From contig CAVUHX010000034.1 of assembly GCA_963741405.1 (NCBI GenBank), positions 372,001 through 436,000 on the forward strand: DNA of 64,000 nucleotides. The letters run 5' to 3'. The position numbers and the translations under genes were made by a program. How positions within the stretch are numbered: the first letter of the stretch is position 1; every line of letters starts with the position of its first letter. The notes beneath the pieces are model-generated. The model ran no database searches. It had not been told where the DNA came from and saw only the letters and a program-made list of their open reading frames with translations. Positions 42,670 through 52,157 of this stretch are shown here, piece by piece. This DNA comes from Roseiarcus sp963741405. Its GTDB lineage: Bacteria > Pseudomonadota > Alphaproteobacteria > Rhizobiales > Beijerinckiaceae.

Positions 42670-44172
42670 TTAGTGAGCATTTTCTCTCGTAAGGACAACA
42701 GCTACCGTCCTCAACATGATCGACAAATCCAGCCAAACGCTCCAATTGTTAATGTACCAAAGATCCAGGTCGACCCTCCGCTGCATTTTTTCGAGGGTGT
42801 CGGTCTCGCCGCGGGCTCCGCAGACCTGCGCCCACCCGGTTATGCCGGACTTTACGTGATGACGGAAAGCGTATTTCTCGATGATCGATGCGAAGTAACG
42901 GTCGTGAGCGGAAGCGTGCGGTCGCGGACCGACTACGGACATGTCTCCACGCACCACATTAAACAGCTGGGGAAGTTCGTCTATGCTGAGCCGCCTTAGC
43001 CAGTAACCGACCCGGGTAACGCGTGCGTCATGTTTCTGGGCCTGACGGACAACGTCGCCGTTTTCCATTACCGTCATGGAGCGAAACTTATAGATGTTGA
43101 ACGGTCTCCCGTTGAACCCGTGCCTCGTTTGACGGAATAGCACCGGTCCCGGCGAATCGAGCTTGATCGAGATCGCCGCCAAAGTCATCAATGGCGACAA
43201 AATCACAAGCGCGGACACGGAAACGACGACGTCCAAGACCCGCTTGAAGATCTGTTCCGCGGGAGACAGCGCGGCGCGTTGCAACTCTATTGCAACAGTA
43301 TCGCCGATGTCATTGTGGGCTCGCTGAAAGAGCTGCGAAAGCGGACCCACAGGCACTAGCGTTACCGGCAGCGGGAGGACTCGCAGTCGCCTGGCGATCG
43401 AGCGCAAGTGGGACATTCGCTCTGGATTGACGAAAAGGACAACCTCCTCGATCACGGAAGTCCGGCACAAGGCGATTATGTTATCCACCACATCGTCGGC
43501 GCCCGGTTCACCGGTCGGGACATGAAAATGCGCCACGATATGGTAGCCGTGACGCGTTAGATTTTCGACAAATCGCTGTGGTACAGCGTCTTCGGAAGTC
43601 AAGCTGACGACGGTCCGCCCCCGCAAAGCGCCGCTCTCCAGTGCGCGCGGGAGGGCAAACCGCCAGAAGGCTCTGTGGGCGAGCAAAGCGACAGCTCCAA
43701 ACCCCCAGAAAACAAGAATATCGCCGCGGGATAAATCCTGGCTGACACCCCAGCTAAAGACGCCGGACGCCAAGATAAGGAACGCGCCGCACCATGCGCT
43801 GAGCACGCTGCGGGCCTGATCGTCCATGACGATCAATCGCGTCGGATTGTAAAGCTTTTGGACTCGCATCGCCGCGACGAAGAGCACCGCGACGAACATA
43901 GCGGCGGCCATAGTGTGGGAGAATTCGGCAGAAAATTCCGTTGGCACCCGATGGTACAATGCCTCTGCGCTGAAGGCGCTCGCCCCGATCAGAACAAGGT
44001 CGATCCCCAAGGCGGTGGATGGAATTGCACGATACGCGATCGGCAGCCGCCAGTTTCGCGCGGAGGAACCGCGATCTGCGCCTGTGAACGACCTGGCGGA
44101 ACCAGGCGCAGCCTCGCTGTCGCTCCTCATCTGCAGCGCTCGCGATCCGTCGGATTCACCCCGACATTGCAA
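42670..44172 (-). CDS. Undecaprenyl-phosphate glucose phosphotransferase
   Basis: The 500-residue protein has four N-terminal membrane segments with a CoA-binding-like middle domain. The C-terminal bacterial sugar transferase domain has 'KRVLDVVVSVSALVILSPLM', 'GPVLFRQTRHGFNGRPFNIY', 'KFRSMTV', 'RRLSIDELPQLFNVVRGDMS' and 'VKSGITGWAQVCGARGETDT'. It transfers a sugar phosphate to undecaprenyl phosphate to begin exopolysaccharide units (WcaJ/ExoY type). MRSDSEAAPG at 44130 is an alternative start. It lies upstream of the exosortase on the same strand. Confidence 0.92.
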   Translation of the reverse strand: MQCRGESDGSRALQMRSDSEAAPGSARSFTGADRGSSARNWRLPIAYRAIPSTALGIDLVLIGASAFSAEALYHRVPTEFSAEFSHTMAAAMFVAVLFVAAMRVQKLYNPTRLIVMDDQARSVLSAWCGAFLILASGVFSWGVSQDLSRGDILVFWGFGAVALLAHRAFWRFALPRALESGALRGRTVVSLTSEDAVPQRFVENLTRHGYHIVAHFHVPTGEPGADDVVDNIIALCRTSVIEEVVLFVNPERMSHLRSIARRLRVLPLPVTLVPVGPLSQLFQRAHNDIGDTVAIELQRAALSPAEQIFKRVLDVVVSVSALVILSPLMTLAAISIKLDSPGPVLFRQTRHGFNGRPFNIYKFRSMTVMENGDVVRQAQKHDARVTRVGYWLRRLSIDELPQLFNVVRGDMSVVGPRPHASAHDRYFASIIEKYAFRHHVKSGITGWAQVCGARGETDTLEKMQRRVDLDLWYINNWSVWLDLSIMLRTVAVVLTRENAH

Positions 44173-44802
44173 CTTTCGGCGTTACCTTGCGCCACTCAGC
44201 CCCTGAGTTCATTCTGAAGATTGGATAACTCTACCGCTCGGCGACGGCAAAAGACGGCGTCAAGAAGTGTACGCGAAATATCGGCGAAAAAAAAGTCGCA
44301 AGTCCGATTTGTCGCAAGTCCGATTCTCGCAAGTCCGAGAAGTCTGCGCCGGCCTGCGGACTTCTCCGGTATCGTCGAACGACCGCCGTGGCTCTCTCCC
44401 GTCAGAGCCGCCTGATCGGGAATGTCCCGGGTTGGCGTTCCCGACGCGGCTGATTGTATCTTGTCCGTCAAGGGGAAGCGAGAATTCCGCGTCTTTACTT
44501 AGTAACGCTTCTATGACACGGTCAATGCCGTCGCTAACGAGTTCAAACGACTAGCGTTGCCTGTTCGGGCTCCGCGACGCCGCTCTCGAATGGAAAGCAG
44601 GAACCGAATAGTTCGTGGGTGTGTCGAAGGTCGCTCGGCAACGCCGAGCCAACTCAGTCTGTCGGCGATCTTTTTGGTTCGGCGCGGGTTGTCAAAGCCT
44701 TCCCATGGCGCAATCCGACTGGATTCGCGCTTCGCGTCAAACTCGGTGATCTTCGAAGCATAATTTGAAGAGACGCAATCAAGATTGGCTCAGGAACAGT
44801 TT
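44173..44802. other. Long leader region upstream of the sugar transferase
   Basis: About 630 bp without a gene I can support. It holds the 12-bp direct repeats at 44296-44338. A minus-strand frame of 91 codons (44471-44196) is possible but unrecognised. Confidence 0.4.
44296..44338. repeat. Three direct repeats TCGCAAGTCCGA
   Basis: TCGCAAGTCCGA occurs at 44296-44307, 44312-44323 and 44327-44338, with spacings of 16 and 15 bp. They lie 124-166 bp upstream of the sugar transferase start, where a tandem regulator site could be. Confidence 0.65.
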
Positions 44803-45225
44803 ATGAGAAGTATAATTGAGTTCCTTGTTCGTTTTCTTGTCGGACTAGCCACATTGTTTATCGTGTGGTTCGTGCTTGATACGATAAGAGATCGAAATAC
44901 TGAAATCGTAGTATCTACAATAGGAATACTATATATATTTGTGTTCCAATTGTCGGGACGCCAACAGTACTTCGGGTTAACCGTGTTTTCGTTTTTGGGA
45001 AGAACGAACTCCTACGTGCGTAAGGTGCCGTACGATCAAATTTTACGTGACGAAATAGGCTTGGAGCCGCTCGGACGACACTTGTATCTCAATGTCATCT
45101 TCGCTGCTCTTGTTGAGCTCCTTTGCCTGGTCCGTCTTTTTTCTTCCCTGTTGGGTAGCGGTTGGCGCCCTCTGTCGGATCCTATCCATCGACTTTTACA
45201 AATATTGTCTACCTTGATTACTTAG
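44803..45225 (+). CDS. Hypothetical membrane protein, AT-rich gene
   Basis: From ATG 44803 the product has 140 residues with several hydrophobic stretches ('IIEFLVRFLVGLATLFIVWF', 'VSTIGILYIFVFQLSG', 'LYLNVIFAALVELLCLVRLF'). AGGAACAG precedes the start. The gene uses many A/T-ending codons (ATA, TTA, AGA), unlike its GC-rich neighbours, which suggests recent acquisition. No family is recognised. Confidence 0.55.
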   Translation: MRSIIEFLVRFLVGLATLFIVWFVLDTIRDRNTEIVVSTIGILYIFVFQLSGRQQYFGLTVFSFLGRTNSYVRKVPYDQILRDEIGLEPLGRHLYLNVIFAALVELLCLVRLFSSLLGSGWRPLSDPIHRLLQILSTLIT

Positions 45226-45636
45226 GCTGCGGGCGAAGCAGGTTTATGCAGCATATCTTTTTATAAGTAAATTCTGCGAGAAGTGGCCGGAGACCAAAAT
45301 TCGAAAAGGGCAGAGCGCCAATAGTGGTTGCGGGAAAGACGAAAATGTTGATTTGGTTTCCTTCCGCCATGCTCTAAACAAAGAACGCCTCGAAAGCTTA
45401 TTTCGCGATATGGAAAAAGTTCCATCGTAATACATCCCGTCCACTGACCATTGGAGTTTTGTCGACAGACGGCCATCGGGCTCCGCACGCGACGAGCCCG
45501 GTCAAATTTGATTGAACTCGGCCTCAGCGGCAAGAAATAGTGGTACTAGTCCCTGTCGCCGCGCACCTTAGACGATCGCACAGACCGCTTCCGTGGAGCG
45601 TTAAGGTCGATAGGGCGGGAAGGACTTCGAGCCCGG
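45226..45636. other. Intergenic, relatively AT-rich
   Basis: About 410 bp with no gene I recognise. It should hold the promoter of the RND efflux operon. Confidence 0.4.
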
Positions 45637-46890
45637 ATGAGACTTGGTCGATTGTTCGGCGTGGCCGGGCTGGCGCTCGTCGCCGTAGCCGCCTACGGGA
45701 TTTACTCGCCGGAAACAATCGACCGGTGGGCGCCTACGGCCGGGGAGGCCGCTCGAAATCTGCACGCGCGCCTATTCGCGACGTCGGGCGAAACAACCAA
45801 CTCCTCGTCGTCCGGCAGGTCGGAACCAGCCGTAGGGCAGGGACACTCCAACAGCCCTCGGCCGATCGTCGTCTCTGTGACTCCGGTCAGGCGGGCGGAC
45901 TTTCCGATTATTCTCGAAAGTCTTGGGCAGGTGCAGGCCTACAACAACGTCCTCGTGCGTGCGCGGGTTGACGGAGAGATCGTCAAGATCGCGTTTTCGG
46001 AAGGACAGATGGTGAAAGCTGGCGATCTGTTGGCGCAGATCGACTCTCGACCGTTCCAGGCGATTCTCGACCAGGCGGTCGCCAAAAGAGCGCAGGACGA
46101 GGCCAACCTCGCGAACGCAAAACTCGATCAGACCCGGTACGCGACGCTTGCCAAGCAGAACTTCGCGACGCAGCAGCAACTCGACACCCAGAACTCGCTT
46201 GTCAATCAGTTGACGGCGTCCATCGCGGCGGACGCAGCGACGATCGATGCGGCGAAGGTCCAGCTCAATTATACGACGATTCGCGCGCCAATATCAGGTC
46301 GCGTCGGATTCAGGCTGATTGACGAAGGAAATCTCGTGAATGCCGGACAACAGACGGGAATTGTGGCAATCGCGCAGTTGCAGCCAATATCCGTCGTCTT
46401 CACTGAGCCCCAGGAATATGTGGAGCCAATTAACCGACAGCTTGCCCAGGGCCCGCTGCAAGTTACCGTCAGGAATGCAGAGGGCGAAAGGCTTGCCGAC
46501 GGCAAGCTCGCCGTAAGCGACAATCAGGTCGACGCGGCAACCGGGACAATTAGACTGAAAGCGGAATTCGAGAACAAGGACAAAGCGCTCTGGCCGGGGC
46601 TCGCGGTAACCACAAGCTTGCAGGTCGGTCTCGACAAGAACGCGCTCGTCATTCCCGCGGACTCTGTTCAGCATGGGCAGGGCGGGCTTTACGTTTTCGT
46701 TGTCGACGATCAGAACCGGGCCATAATCCGGCAGGTCAAGGTCTCGCACCAAAACACCGAAACAGCCGTTGTCTCCGACGGCCTGAGGGAGGGTGAAAAG
46801 GTCGTGACGACGGGCGAGTTCCTGCTGCAGCCGGGAACCCAAGTCGCAATCGACACGGCCGACACGGCGCGCGGGGGCGAGAGCCGGTGA
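45637..46890 (+). CDS. RND efflux periplasmic adaptor subunit
   Basis: The 417-residue protein has an N-terminal membrane anchor ('LFGVAGLALVAVAAYGIYSP'), a biotinyl-lipoyl-like domain ('YNNVLVRARVDGEIVKIAFS'), an alpha-hairpin ('YATLAKQNFATQQQLDTQNS') and the beta-barrel and membrane-proximal domains ('LNYTTIRAPISGRVGFRLID', 'VVTTGEFLLQPGTQVAID'). It resembles MdtA. It links the RND pump to an outer-membrane channel; no TolC-type gene is next to it. It overlaps the pump gene by 4 bp (GTGA). Confidence 0.92.
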   Translation: MRLGRLFGVAGLALVAVAAYGIYSPETIDRWAPTAGEAARNLHARLFATSGETTNSSSSGRSEPAVGQGHSNSPRPIVVSVTPVRRADFPIILESLGQVQAYNNVLVRARVDGEIVKIAFSEGQMVKAGDLLAQIDSRPFQAILDQAVAKRAQDEANLANAKLDQTRYATLAKQNFATQQQLDTQNSLVNQLTASIAADAATIDAAKVQLNYTTIRAPISGRVGFRLIDEGNLVNAGQQTGIVAIAQLQPISVVFTEPQEYVEPINRQLAQGPLQVTVRNAEGERLADGKLAVSDNQVDAATGTIRLKAEFENKDKALWPGLAVTTSLQVGLDKNALVIPADSVQHGQGGLYVFVVDDQNRAIIRQVKVSHQNTETAVVSDGLREGEKVVTTGEFLLQPGTQVAIDTADTARGGESR

Positions 46891-49800
46891 TTGGCATTTC
46901 GGCTCCGTTCATCCGCAGGCCTGTCGCCACCACTCTGCTGATGGTCGCCATCCTGCTCGTCGGCGTGGTGGCGTTTCCCTCGCTGCCCGTCGCTCCTCTA
47001 CCGCAGGTCGACTTTCCGACGATTTCCGTCGCGGCCGCGCTTCCGGGCGCCTCTCCCGAAACCATGGCGACCTCGGTGGCGCAACCGCTCGAGCGGCAAA
47101 TCGCGCAGATCCCGGGGGTGTCGCAAATGACCTCGACGAGCTCGCTCGGCGCGACCGGGATCACCGTTCAGTTCGACCTCGATCGCAACATCGACGCCGC
47201 CGCCAATGACATCCAGGCGGCGATCAACGCCGCGTCGGGACAGTTGCCGAAAGACCTGCCGAGCCCGCCCACGTATCGCAAGGTCAACCCGTCCGACACG
47301 CCGATTCTCATCCTCTCCGTGAAATCGGACGTTGCGCCGATTGTCGATGTCGATGACGCGGCGGAAAACATTCTTGCCCAGCGCATTAGCCAGATTTCCG
47401 GCGTATCCTTGGTGCGTGTCGGCGGCCAGCAGACGCCCGCCATCCGCATCCAGATCGATCCGGCGAAGCTCGTTCAGAAAAATCTGCAGCTCGAAGACGT
47501 CCGGGCCCAGATTGGCATCGCCACTGTCGACAGCCCAAAGGGTTCGATCAGGGGCGAGAAACAGTCATTCACGATCTACGACAACGATCAGCTGACTACC
47601 GCGAAACCCTGGAACGACGTCATCATCGCCTATCGCAATGGCGCGCCGGTGCGCATCCGCGACATCGGGCAGGCGGTCATGGGACCTTTCGATACGACCC
47701 AGGCCGCCTGGAGCAACGGCAAGCGCAGTGTCTTTCTGGTCGTTTTCAAGCAGCCGGGCGCAAACGTCATCAGCACCGTCGAAGCCGTCAAGAAGACTTT
47801 GACCAGCCTCGAGGCGGCAATCCCGCCGACCATCCACGTACGAGTGCTGTCCGATCGGACGAGGACGATACGGGCATCCGTCCACGACGTCGAATACACG
47901 CTGCTGCTCACCATCGGACTCGTCGTTATGGTGATCTTCGTTTTCTTGCGCAGCATTTGGGCGACGATCATTCCCAGCATTACCGTGCCGCTTTCGCTGC
48001 TCGGGGCCTCCGCCCTCATGTGGACCGTCGGCTACAGTCTCGACAATCTGTCGCTCATGGCCTTCACGATCGCGGTGGGTTTCGTCGTGGACGACGCAAT
48101 CGTCATGCTGGAGAACATAACGCGCCACGTCGAGAATGGGGAGAAGCCTCTCCAGGCGGCGTTGAAGGGCTCGGCGGAGATCGGATTCACGATCATTTCG
48201 ATCTCCGTATCGCTCATTGCGGTCCTCATTCCGCTTCTCATGATGAGCGGCATCATCGGGCGGCTATTCCGAGAGTTCTCGGTCACGATCGCGATGACGA
48301 TCGGGGTCTCAGCGCTTGTCGCGCTGACGCTGACCCCGATGATGGCCTCGCGCTTCCTGAAGAGCCGCGACGAGGAGCGGTATGGCCGGCTCCACAACTT
48401 GAGCGAGAAAGGCTTCATCGCGCTCGCCCGCGGCTATGAGCGCGGTATCGATTTCGTGTTGCGCCACCGCTTCGCGACCCTCATGACGTTTTTCGCGACC
48501 GTCATTGCGACAGTCTATCTCTTCGTCATCATTCCCAAGGGCTTCTTCCCTCAGCAGGACACCGGCATCGTCTTCGGCACCACCGAGGCGGGGCAGGATA
48601 TTTCGTTCGACCAGATGTACAAGCTGCAGGAGCGGGCCGGCGCCGTCGTCATGGCCGATCCTGCTGTGGACACTATGGCGATGGGGCTTGGCGCGGGCGT
48701 GGGAAATTCCGCCCAGAACAACGGACGCATGTTCATCACGCTCAGGCCGCAGGACGAGCGCGACGCGAGTGTGTTTGAGGTCATCGCCCGGCTACGGCCG
48801 AAGCTGGCCGAGATCCAGGGTCTCAGGGTTTATCTGCAGGCGGCGCAGGACGTTACGGTCGGCGCGCGATTCTCCAGGACGCAGTTCCAGTATACGCTGC
48901 AGGACGCCAATCTCGACGAGTTGAACGCCTGGGCGCCCAAGATCCTCGACACGCTGAAAGCGCTGCCGGAATTGCGCGACGTCGCGACCGACCAGCAGAA
49001 CGCCGGAACAACGCTGACGCTGAAGATCGATCGCGACATGGCCTCGCGATTTGGAATACAGCCGCAACTGATCGACGACACGCTTTACGACGCTTTTGGC
49101 CAGCGTCAGGTCGCTCAGTATTTCACCCAAGTGAACACCTACAACGTGATCGAGGAGGTGCTGCCGCAGCTCCAGGGCGACCCCGCCACGCTCGATAAGG
49201 TTTATGTTCGGTCGCCTGCGACCAATCAGATGGTGCCGCTCAGCGCCTTCGCGAAATGGACAACCGCTCCGGTCCAGCCGCTGTCGATCAGTCACCAGGG
49301 CCAGTTTCCGGCGATAACGATCAGCTTCAACCTTGCGCAAGGGGTGGCGCTCGGCACAGCGACCGAGGCGGTCCAGCGGGCCGAACGGGAACTGCAACTG
49401 CCGCGCAGTTTGACGACGACGTTCCAGGGGAACGCGCAGGCGTTCCAGGATTCGTTGACCACGGTGCCCTTGCTGATCCTTTCTGCGCTCGTGTGCGTCT
49501 ATCTGATACTCGGCGTGCTTTACGAAAGCTTCATCCATCCGCTGACCATTCTTTCGACCTTGCCATCGGCGGGACTGGGCGCGCTCGCGACTCTGATGTT
49601 GTTCGGCTACGAGTTCAGTCTCGTGGCGCTGATCGGCACGATCCTGCTGATCGGCATCGTCAAGAAGAACGGTATCATGATGGTCGATTTCGCCATCTCC
49701 GCCGAGCGCGACGAGGGCCTGACGACAGTCGAGGCCATTCGCAAGGCGGCGCTCCTGCGCTTCCGGCCGATCATGATGACAACGATGGCGGCGCTGCTCG

Positions 49801-50087
49801 GCGGGGTGCCGCTGATGCTGAGCCATGGCAGCGGGTCGGAACTCCGCCAGCCGCTCGGCTACACCATGGTCGGCGGGCTACTCGTCAGCCAGGCGCTGAC
49901 GCTTTTTACGACGCCGATCATCTATCTCTATCTCGACCGCCTGTCGCATTGGCTGTCGGGCGGATCCGGCAAGGCTCGGCCGCCGACCCCGAAGAAGCCC
50001 GTCGAAGTTCCACCGGCGGAGCGCGAGCGCGACGAGTCGCCGCTTAAGCCCGCTTGGGCGCACGGTGACGCCAAAGCGGCGGAGTGA
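46887..50087 (+). CDS. RND multidrug efflux permease (MdtB/MdtC-like)
   Basis: This 1066-residue inner-membrane proton antiporter has the two-fold repeat of the HAE1 family. It opens with 'SAPFIRRPVATTLLMVAILL' and 'PLPQVDFPTISVAAALPGAS'. TM4 carries the proton-relay acids ('AFTIAVGFVVDDAIVMLENI'), and 'GVSALVALTLTPMMASRFL', 'VIIPKGFFPQQDTGIVFG' and 'GIVKKNGIMMVDFAI' follow. The sequence is closest to MdtB/MdtC-type pumps. It starts at GTG and is coupled to its adaptor. The substrates are unknown. Confidence 0.93.
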   Translation: MIGISAPFIRRPVATTLLMVAILLVGVVAFPSLPVAPLPQVDFPTISVAAALPGASPETMATSVAQPLERQIAQIPGVSQMTSTSSLGATGITVQFDLDRNIDAAANDIQAAINAASGQLPKDLPSPPTYRKVNPSDTPILILSVKSDVAPIVDVDDAAENILAQRISQISGVSLVRVGGQQTPAIRIQIDPAKLVQKNLQLEDVRAQIGIATVDSPKGSIRGEKQSFTIYDNDQLTTAKPWNDVIIAYRNGAPVRIRDIGQAVMGPFDTTQAAWSNGKRSVFLVVFKQPGANVISTVEAVKKTLTSLEAAIPPTIHVRVLSDRTRTIRASVHDVEYTLLLTIGLVVMVIFVFLRSIWATIIPSITVPLSLLGASALMWTVGYSLDNLSLMAFTIAVGFVVDDAIVMLENITRHVENGEKPLQAALKGSAEIGFTIISISVSLIAVLIPLLMMSGIIGRLFREFSVTIAMTIGVSALVALTLTPMMASRFLKSRDEERYGRLHNLSEKGFIALARGYERGIDFVLRHRFATLMTFFATVIATVYLFVIIPKGFFPQQDTGIVFGTTEAGQDISFDQMYKLQERAGAVVMADPAVDTMAMGLGAGVGNSAQNNGRMFITLRPQDERDASVFEVIARLRPKLAEIQGLRVYLQAAQDVTVGARFSRTQFQYTLQDANLDELNAWAPKILDTLKALPELRDVATDQQNAGTTLTLKIDRDMASRFGIQPQLIDDTLYDAFGQRQVAQYFTQVNTYNVIEEVLPQLQGDPATLDKVYVRSPATNQMVPLSAFAKWTTAPVQPLSISHQGQFPAITISFNLAQGVALGTATEAVQRAERELQLPRSLTTTFQGNAQAFQDSLTTVPLLILSALVCVYLILGVLYESFIHPLTILSTLPSAGLGALATLMLFGYEFSLVALIGTILLIGIVKKNGIMMVDFAISAERDEGLTTVEAIRKAALLRFRPIMMTTMAALLGGVPLMLSHGSGSELRQPLGYTMVGGLLVSQALTLFTTPIIYLYLDRLSHWLSGGSGKARPPTPKKPVEVPPAERERDESPLKPAWAHGDAKAAE

Positions 50088-50140
50088 CCCGTCGACAGAA
50101 CGGGACAATCCAACCGCAAGGATTGCCGCCGTCCATCGCA

Positions 50141-50359
50141 TCATGTGTCGATTTTACGCGCCTCCTCGGGCAGCATGATCGGAACGCCGTCGCGAATTGG
50201 ATAGGCGAGTTTCGCAGCTCGGGAGATGAGTTCCTGTCGCGCGGCGTCGTACTGCAGTTCAGCGCGCGTCACGGGACAGACAAGCAGTTCCAGCAGCCGC
50301 GGGTCCGCTCTGAACCCCATTTCTGGCGTGAGGGAAACGCCGCCCTTTTGGTCGGTCAT
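50141..50359 (-). CDS. Trm112 family protein
   Basis: This 72-residue zinc-ribbon-like protein has 'DPRLLELLVCPVTRAELQYD' and 'SRAAKLAYPIRDGVPIMLPE'. Only one Cys of the usual set is kept in the CPVT motif, as in many alphaproteobacterial members. In other organisms Trm112 activates methyltransferases. CCGGAGG lies before the ATG. Confidence 0.88.
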   Translation of the reverse strand: MTDQKGGVSLTPEMGFRADPRLLELLVCPVTRAELQYDAARQELISRAAKLAYPIRDGVPIMLPEEARKIDT

Positions 50360-50451
50360 TGACGAGCCTCCGGTTCAAAAGGTTCAAACGACTCTGTCCA
50401 GCTTGACGCGACGATGGCGGACATTGTCCCTTTGCGGCGCGTCGCGATTGA

Positions 50452-52038
50452 TCAGACCTGGAATCTCAGCGCAGACGCCTGCCGGACGCCCTTGATCTTG
50501 CAAACCTCAGCCAGGACGTCAGCCGGCGCTTCCCCGTCGATCGACACCAGCGCGATCGCGGAACCGCCCTGCTCGTCCCGCCCGAGCGCGAACGTCGCGA
50601 TGTTGACTCCTGCGTCCCCCAAAAGGCTGGCGAATCGACCGATGAAGCCCGGTTTGTCCTCGTTCGTCACATAGATCATGGACGGCGTGAATTCCGCGTC
50701 GACCTTGATGCCCTTGATCGACAGGATGCGCGGTTTGCCGTCGTGAAACACAGTGCCGCCGACCGATCGCGTCTGATCTTTGGTGATCACGCTCATCGAA
50801 ATGAAACTTTCGTAATCCCCCTCTGCGGCCCGTGTCACTTCTTCGACGACAATGCCGCGTTGGGCGGCGACGGAGGGCGCGGACACAACATTGACGTCAG
50901 AGAGCGACGGCCTCAGCAGCCCTGCGATTGCAGCCGAGGTCAGCGCCTTGACTTTCAAGTCCGCGACCGCGCCCTCATAGGTGATCGTCACTTTTTCGAT
51001 CGGCGCATGAGTAAGTTGACCGGCAAACGAGCCGAGCCCTTCGGCAAGCGCGATGAACGGCCTCAGTCGAGGCGCTTCCTCGGCGGTGATCGACGGGAAA
51101 TTGACCGCGTTGGTGATCGCGCCGCGGATAAGGTAGTCCGACATCTGTTCGGCGACCTGGAGCGCCACATTTTCCTGCGCTTCCGCGGTCGACGCCCCGA
51201 GATGCGGGGTTGCTATGAAGTTGGGGTGGCCAAAAAGGGGATTCTCTTTCGCCGGTTCCTCCGCGAAAACGTCGAAGGCCGCGCCGGCCACGTGACCGCT
51301 GTCGAGCGCTGCGCGCAGAGCCGCCTCGTCAACGAGACCACCGCGGGCGCAGTTCACGATGCGGACACCTTTCTTGGTCTTGGCGAGATTGTCCGCCGAC
51401 AGGATATTGCGCGTCTGCGCCGTTAGCGGCGTGTGCAGGGTGATGAAATCGGCGCGCGTGAGCAACTCGTCGAGCTCCACCTTTTCCACGCCGATCTCTT
51501 CCGCGCGCTCGACGCTGAGGAACGGATCATAGGCGATGACCCGCATTCGCAGGCCGATCCCCCGCGACGCGGCGATCGAACCAATGTTGCCACAACCAAT
51601 GACACCGAGAGTCTTGGCTGTGAGCTCCACGCCCATGAAGCGGTTCTTCTCCCACTTGCCCGCCTGCGTGGACAGGTCTGCCGCCGGCAGCTGGCGGGCG
51701 AGCGCAAAGATCAACGCGATCGCATGCTCCGCGGTTGTGATCGAATTGCCGAAAGGTGTATTCATCACGATGACTCCGCGAGCTGTGGCTGCCGGGATAT
51801 CGACATTGTCGACGCCGATGCCTGCGCGGCCCACGACTTTCAGCCTGGTCGCATGCTCGAGCAGTTTCGCGGTGACCTTCGTCGCGGAGCGTATCGCCAG
51901 ACCGTCGTAATTGCCTATTATCTTGGCAAGCTCGTCCTTTTCAAGTCCGGGCCGGACGTCGACCTCAACGCCTTGCTGCTTGAAGATCTCGACGGCTGCG
52001 GAAGAGAGTTTGTCGGAAATGAGAACCCGAGGGGACAT
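50452..52038 (-). CDS. serA: D-3-phosphoglycerate dehydrogenase
   Basis: This 528-residue enzyme starts serine synthesis. It has the substrate and NAD domains ('LKVVGRAGIGVDNVDIPAAT', 'LGVIGCGNIGSIAASRG', 'VRIVNCARGGLVDEAAL', 'IATPHLGASTAEAQENVALQ'), the intervening allosteric domain of the long type I form, and a C-terminal ACT domain ('YVTNEDKPGFIGRFASLLGD'). ATG 52038 has GAGG upstream. serC lies 119 bp upstream on the same strand. Confidence 0.95.
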   Translation of the reverse strand: MSPRVLISDKLSSAAVEIFKQQGVEVDVRPGLEKDELAKIIGNYDGLAIRSATKVTAKLLEHATRLKVVGRAGIGVDNVDIPAATARGVIVMNTPFGNSITTAEHAIALIFALARQLPAADLSTQAGKWEKNRFMGVELTAKTLGVIGCGNIGSIAASRGIGLRMRVIAYDPFLSVERAEEIGVEKVELDELLTRADFITLHTPLTAQTRNILSADNLAKTKKGVRIVNCARGGLVDEAALRAALDSGHVAGAAFDVFAEEPAKENPLFGHPNFIATPHLGASTAEAQENVALQVAEQMSDYLIRGAITNAVNFPSITAEEAPRLRPFIALAEGLGSFAGQLTHAPIEKVTITYEGAVADLKVKALTSAAIAGLLRPSLSDVNVVSAPSVAAQRGIVVEEVTRAAEGDYESFISMSVITKDQTRSVGGTVFHDGKPRILSIKGIKVDAEFTPSMIYVTNEDKPGFIGRFASLLGDAGVNIATFALGRDEQGGSAIALVSIDGEAPADVLAEVCKIKGVRQASALRFQV

Positions 52039-52157
52039 GGTGAAGCCTCGTATTTGAATGGCGCGAGAGCAGCCGAAGCGCGGCCCTGCCGAGCGGCGCC
52101 CGGAACATGAGAGAAGGGCGGGCAGCCCTCCTGCGAATTCAAGAAGCTCGAGCGTGA

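Noticed and set aside
48792..49826. Long minus-strand frame opposite the RND permease
   Set aside because: Shadow frame; His/Arg/Gln-rich with no fold pattern.
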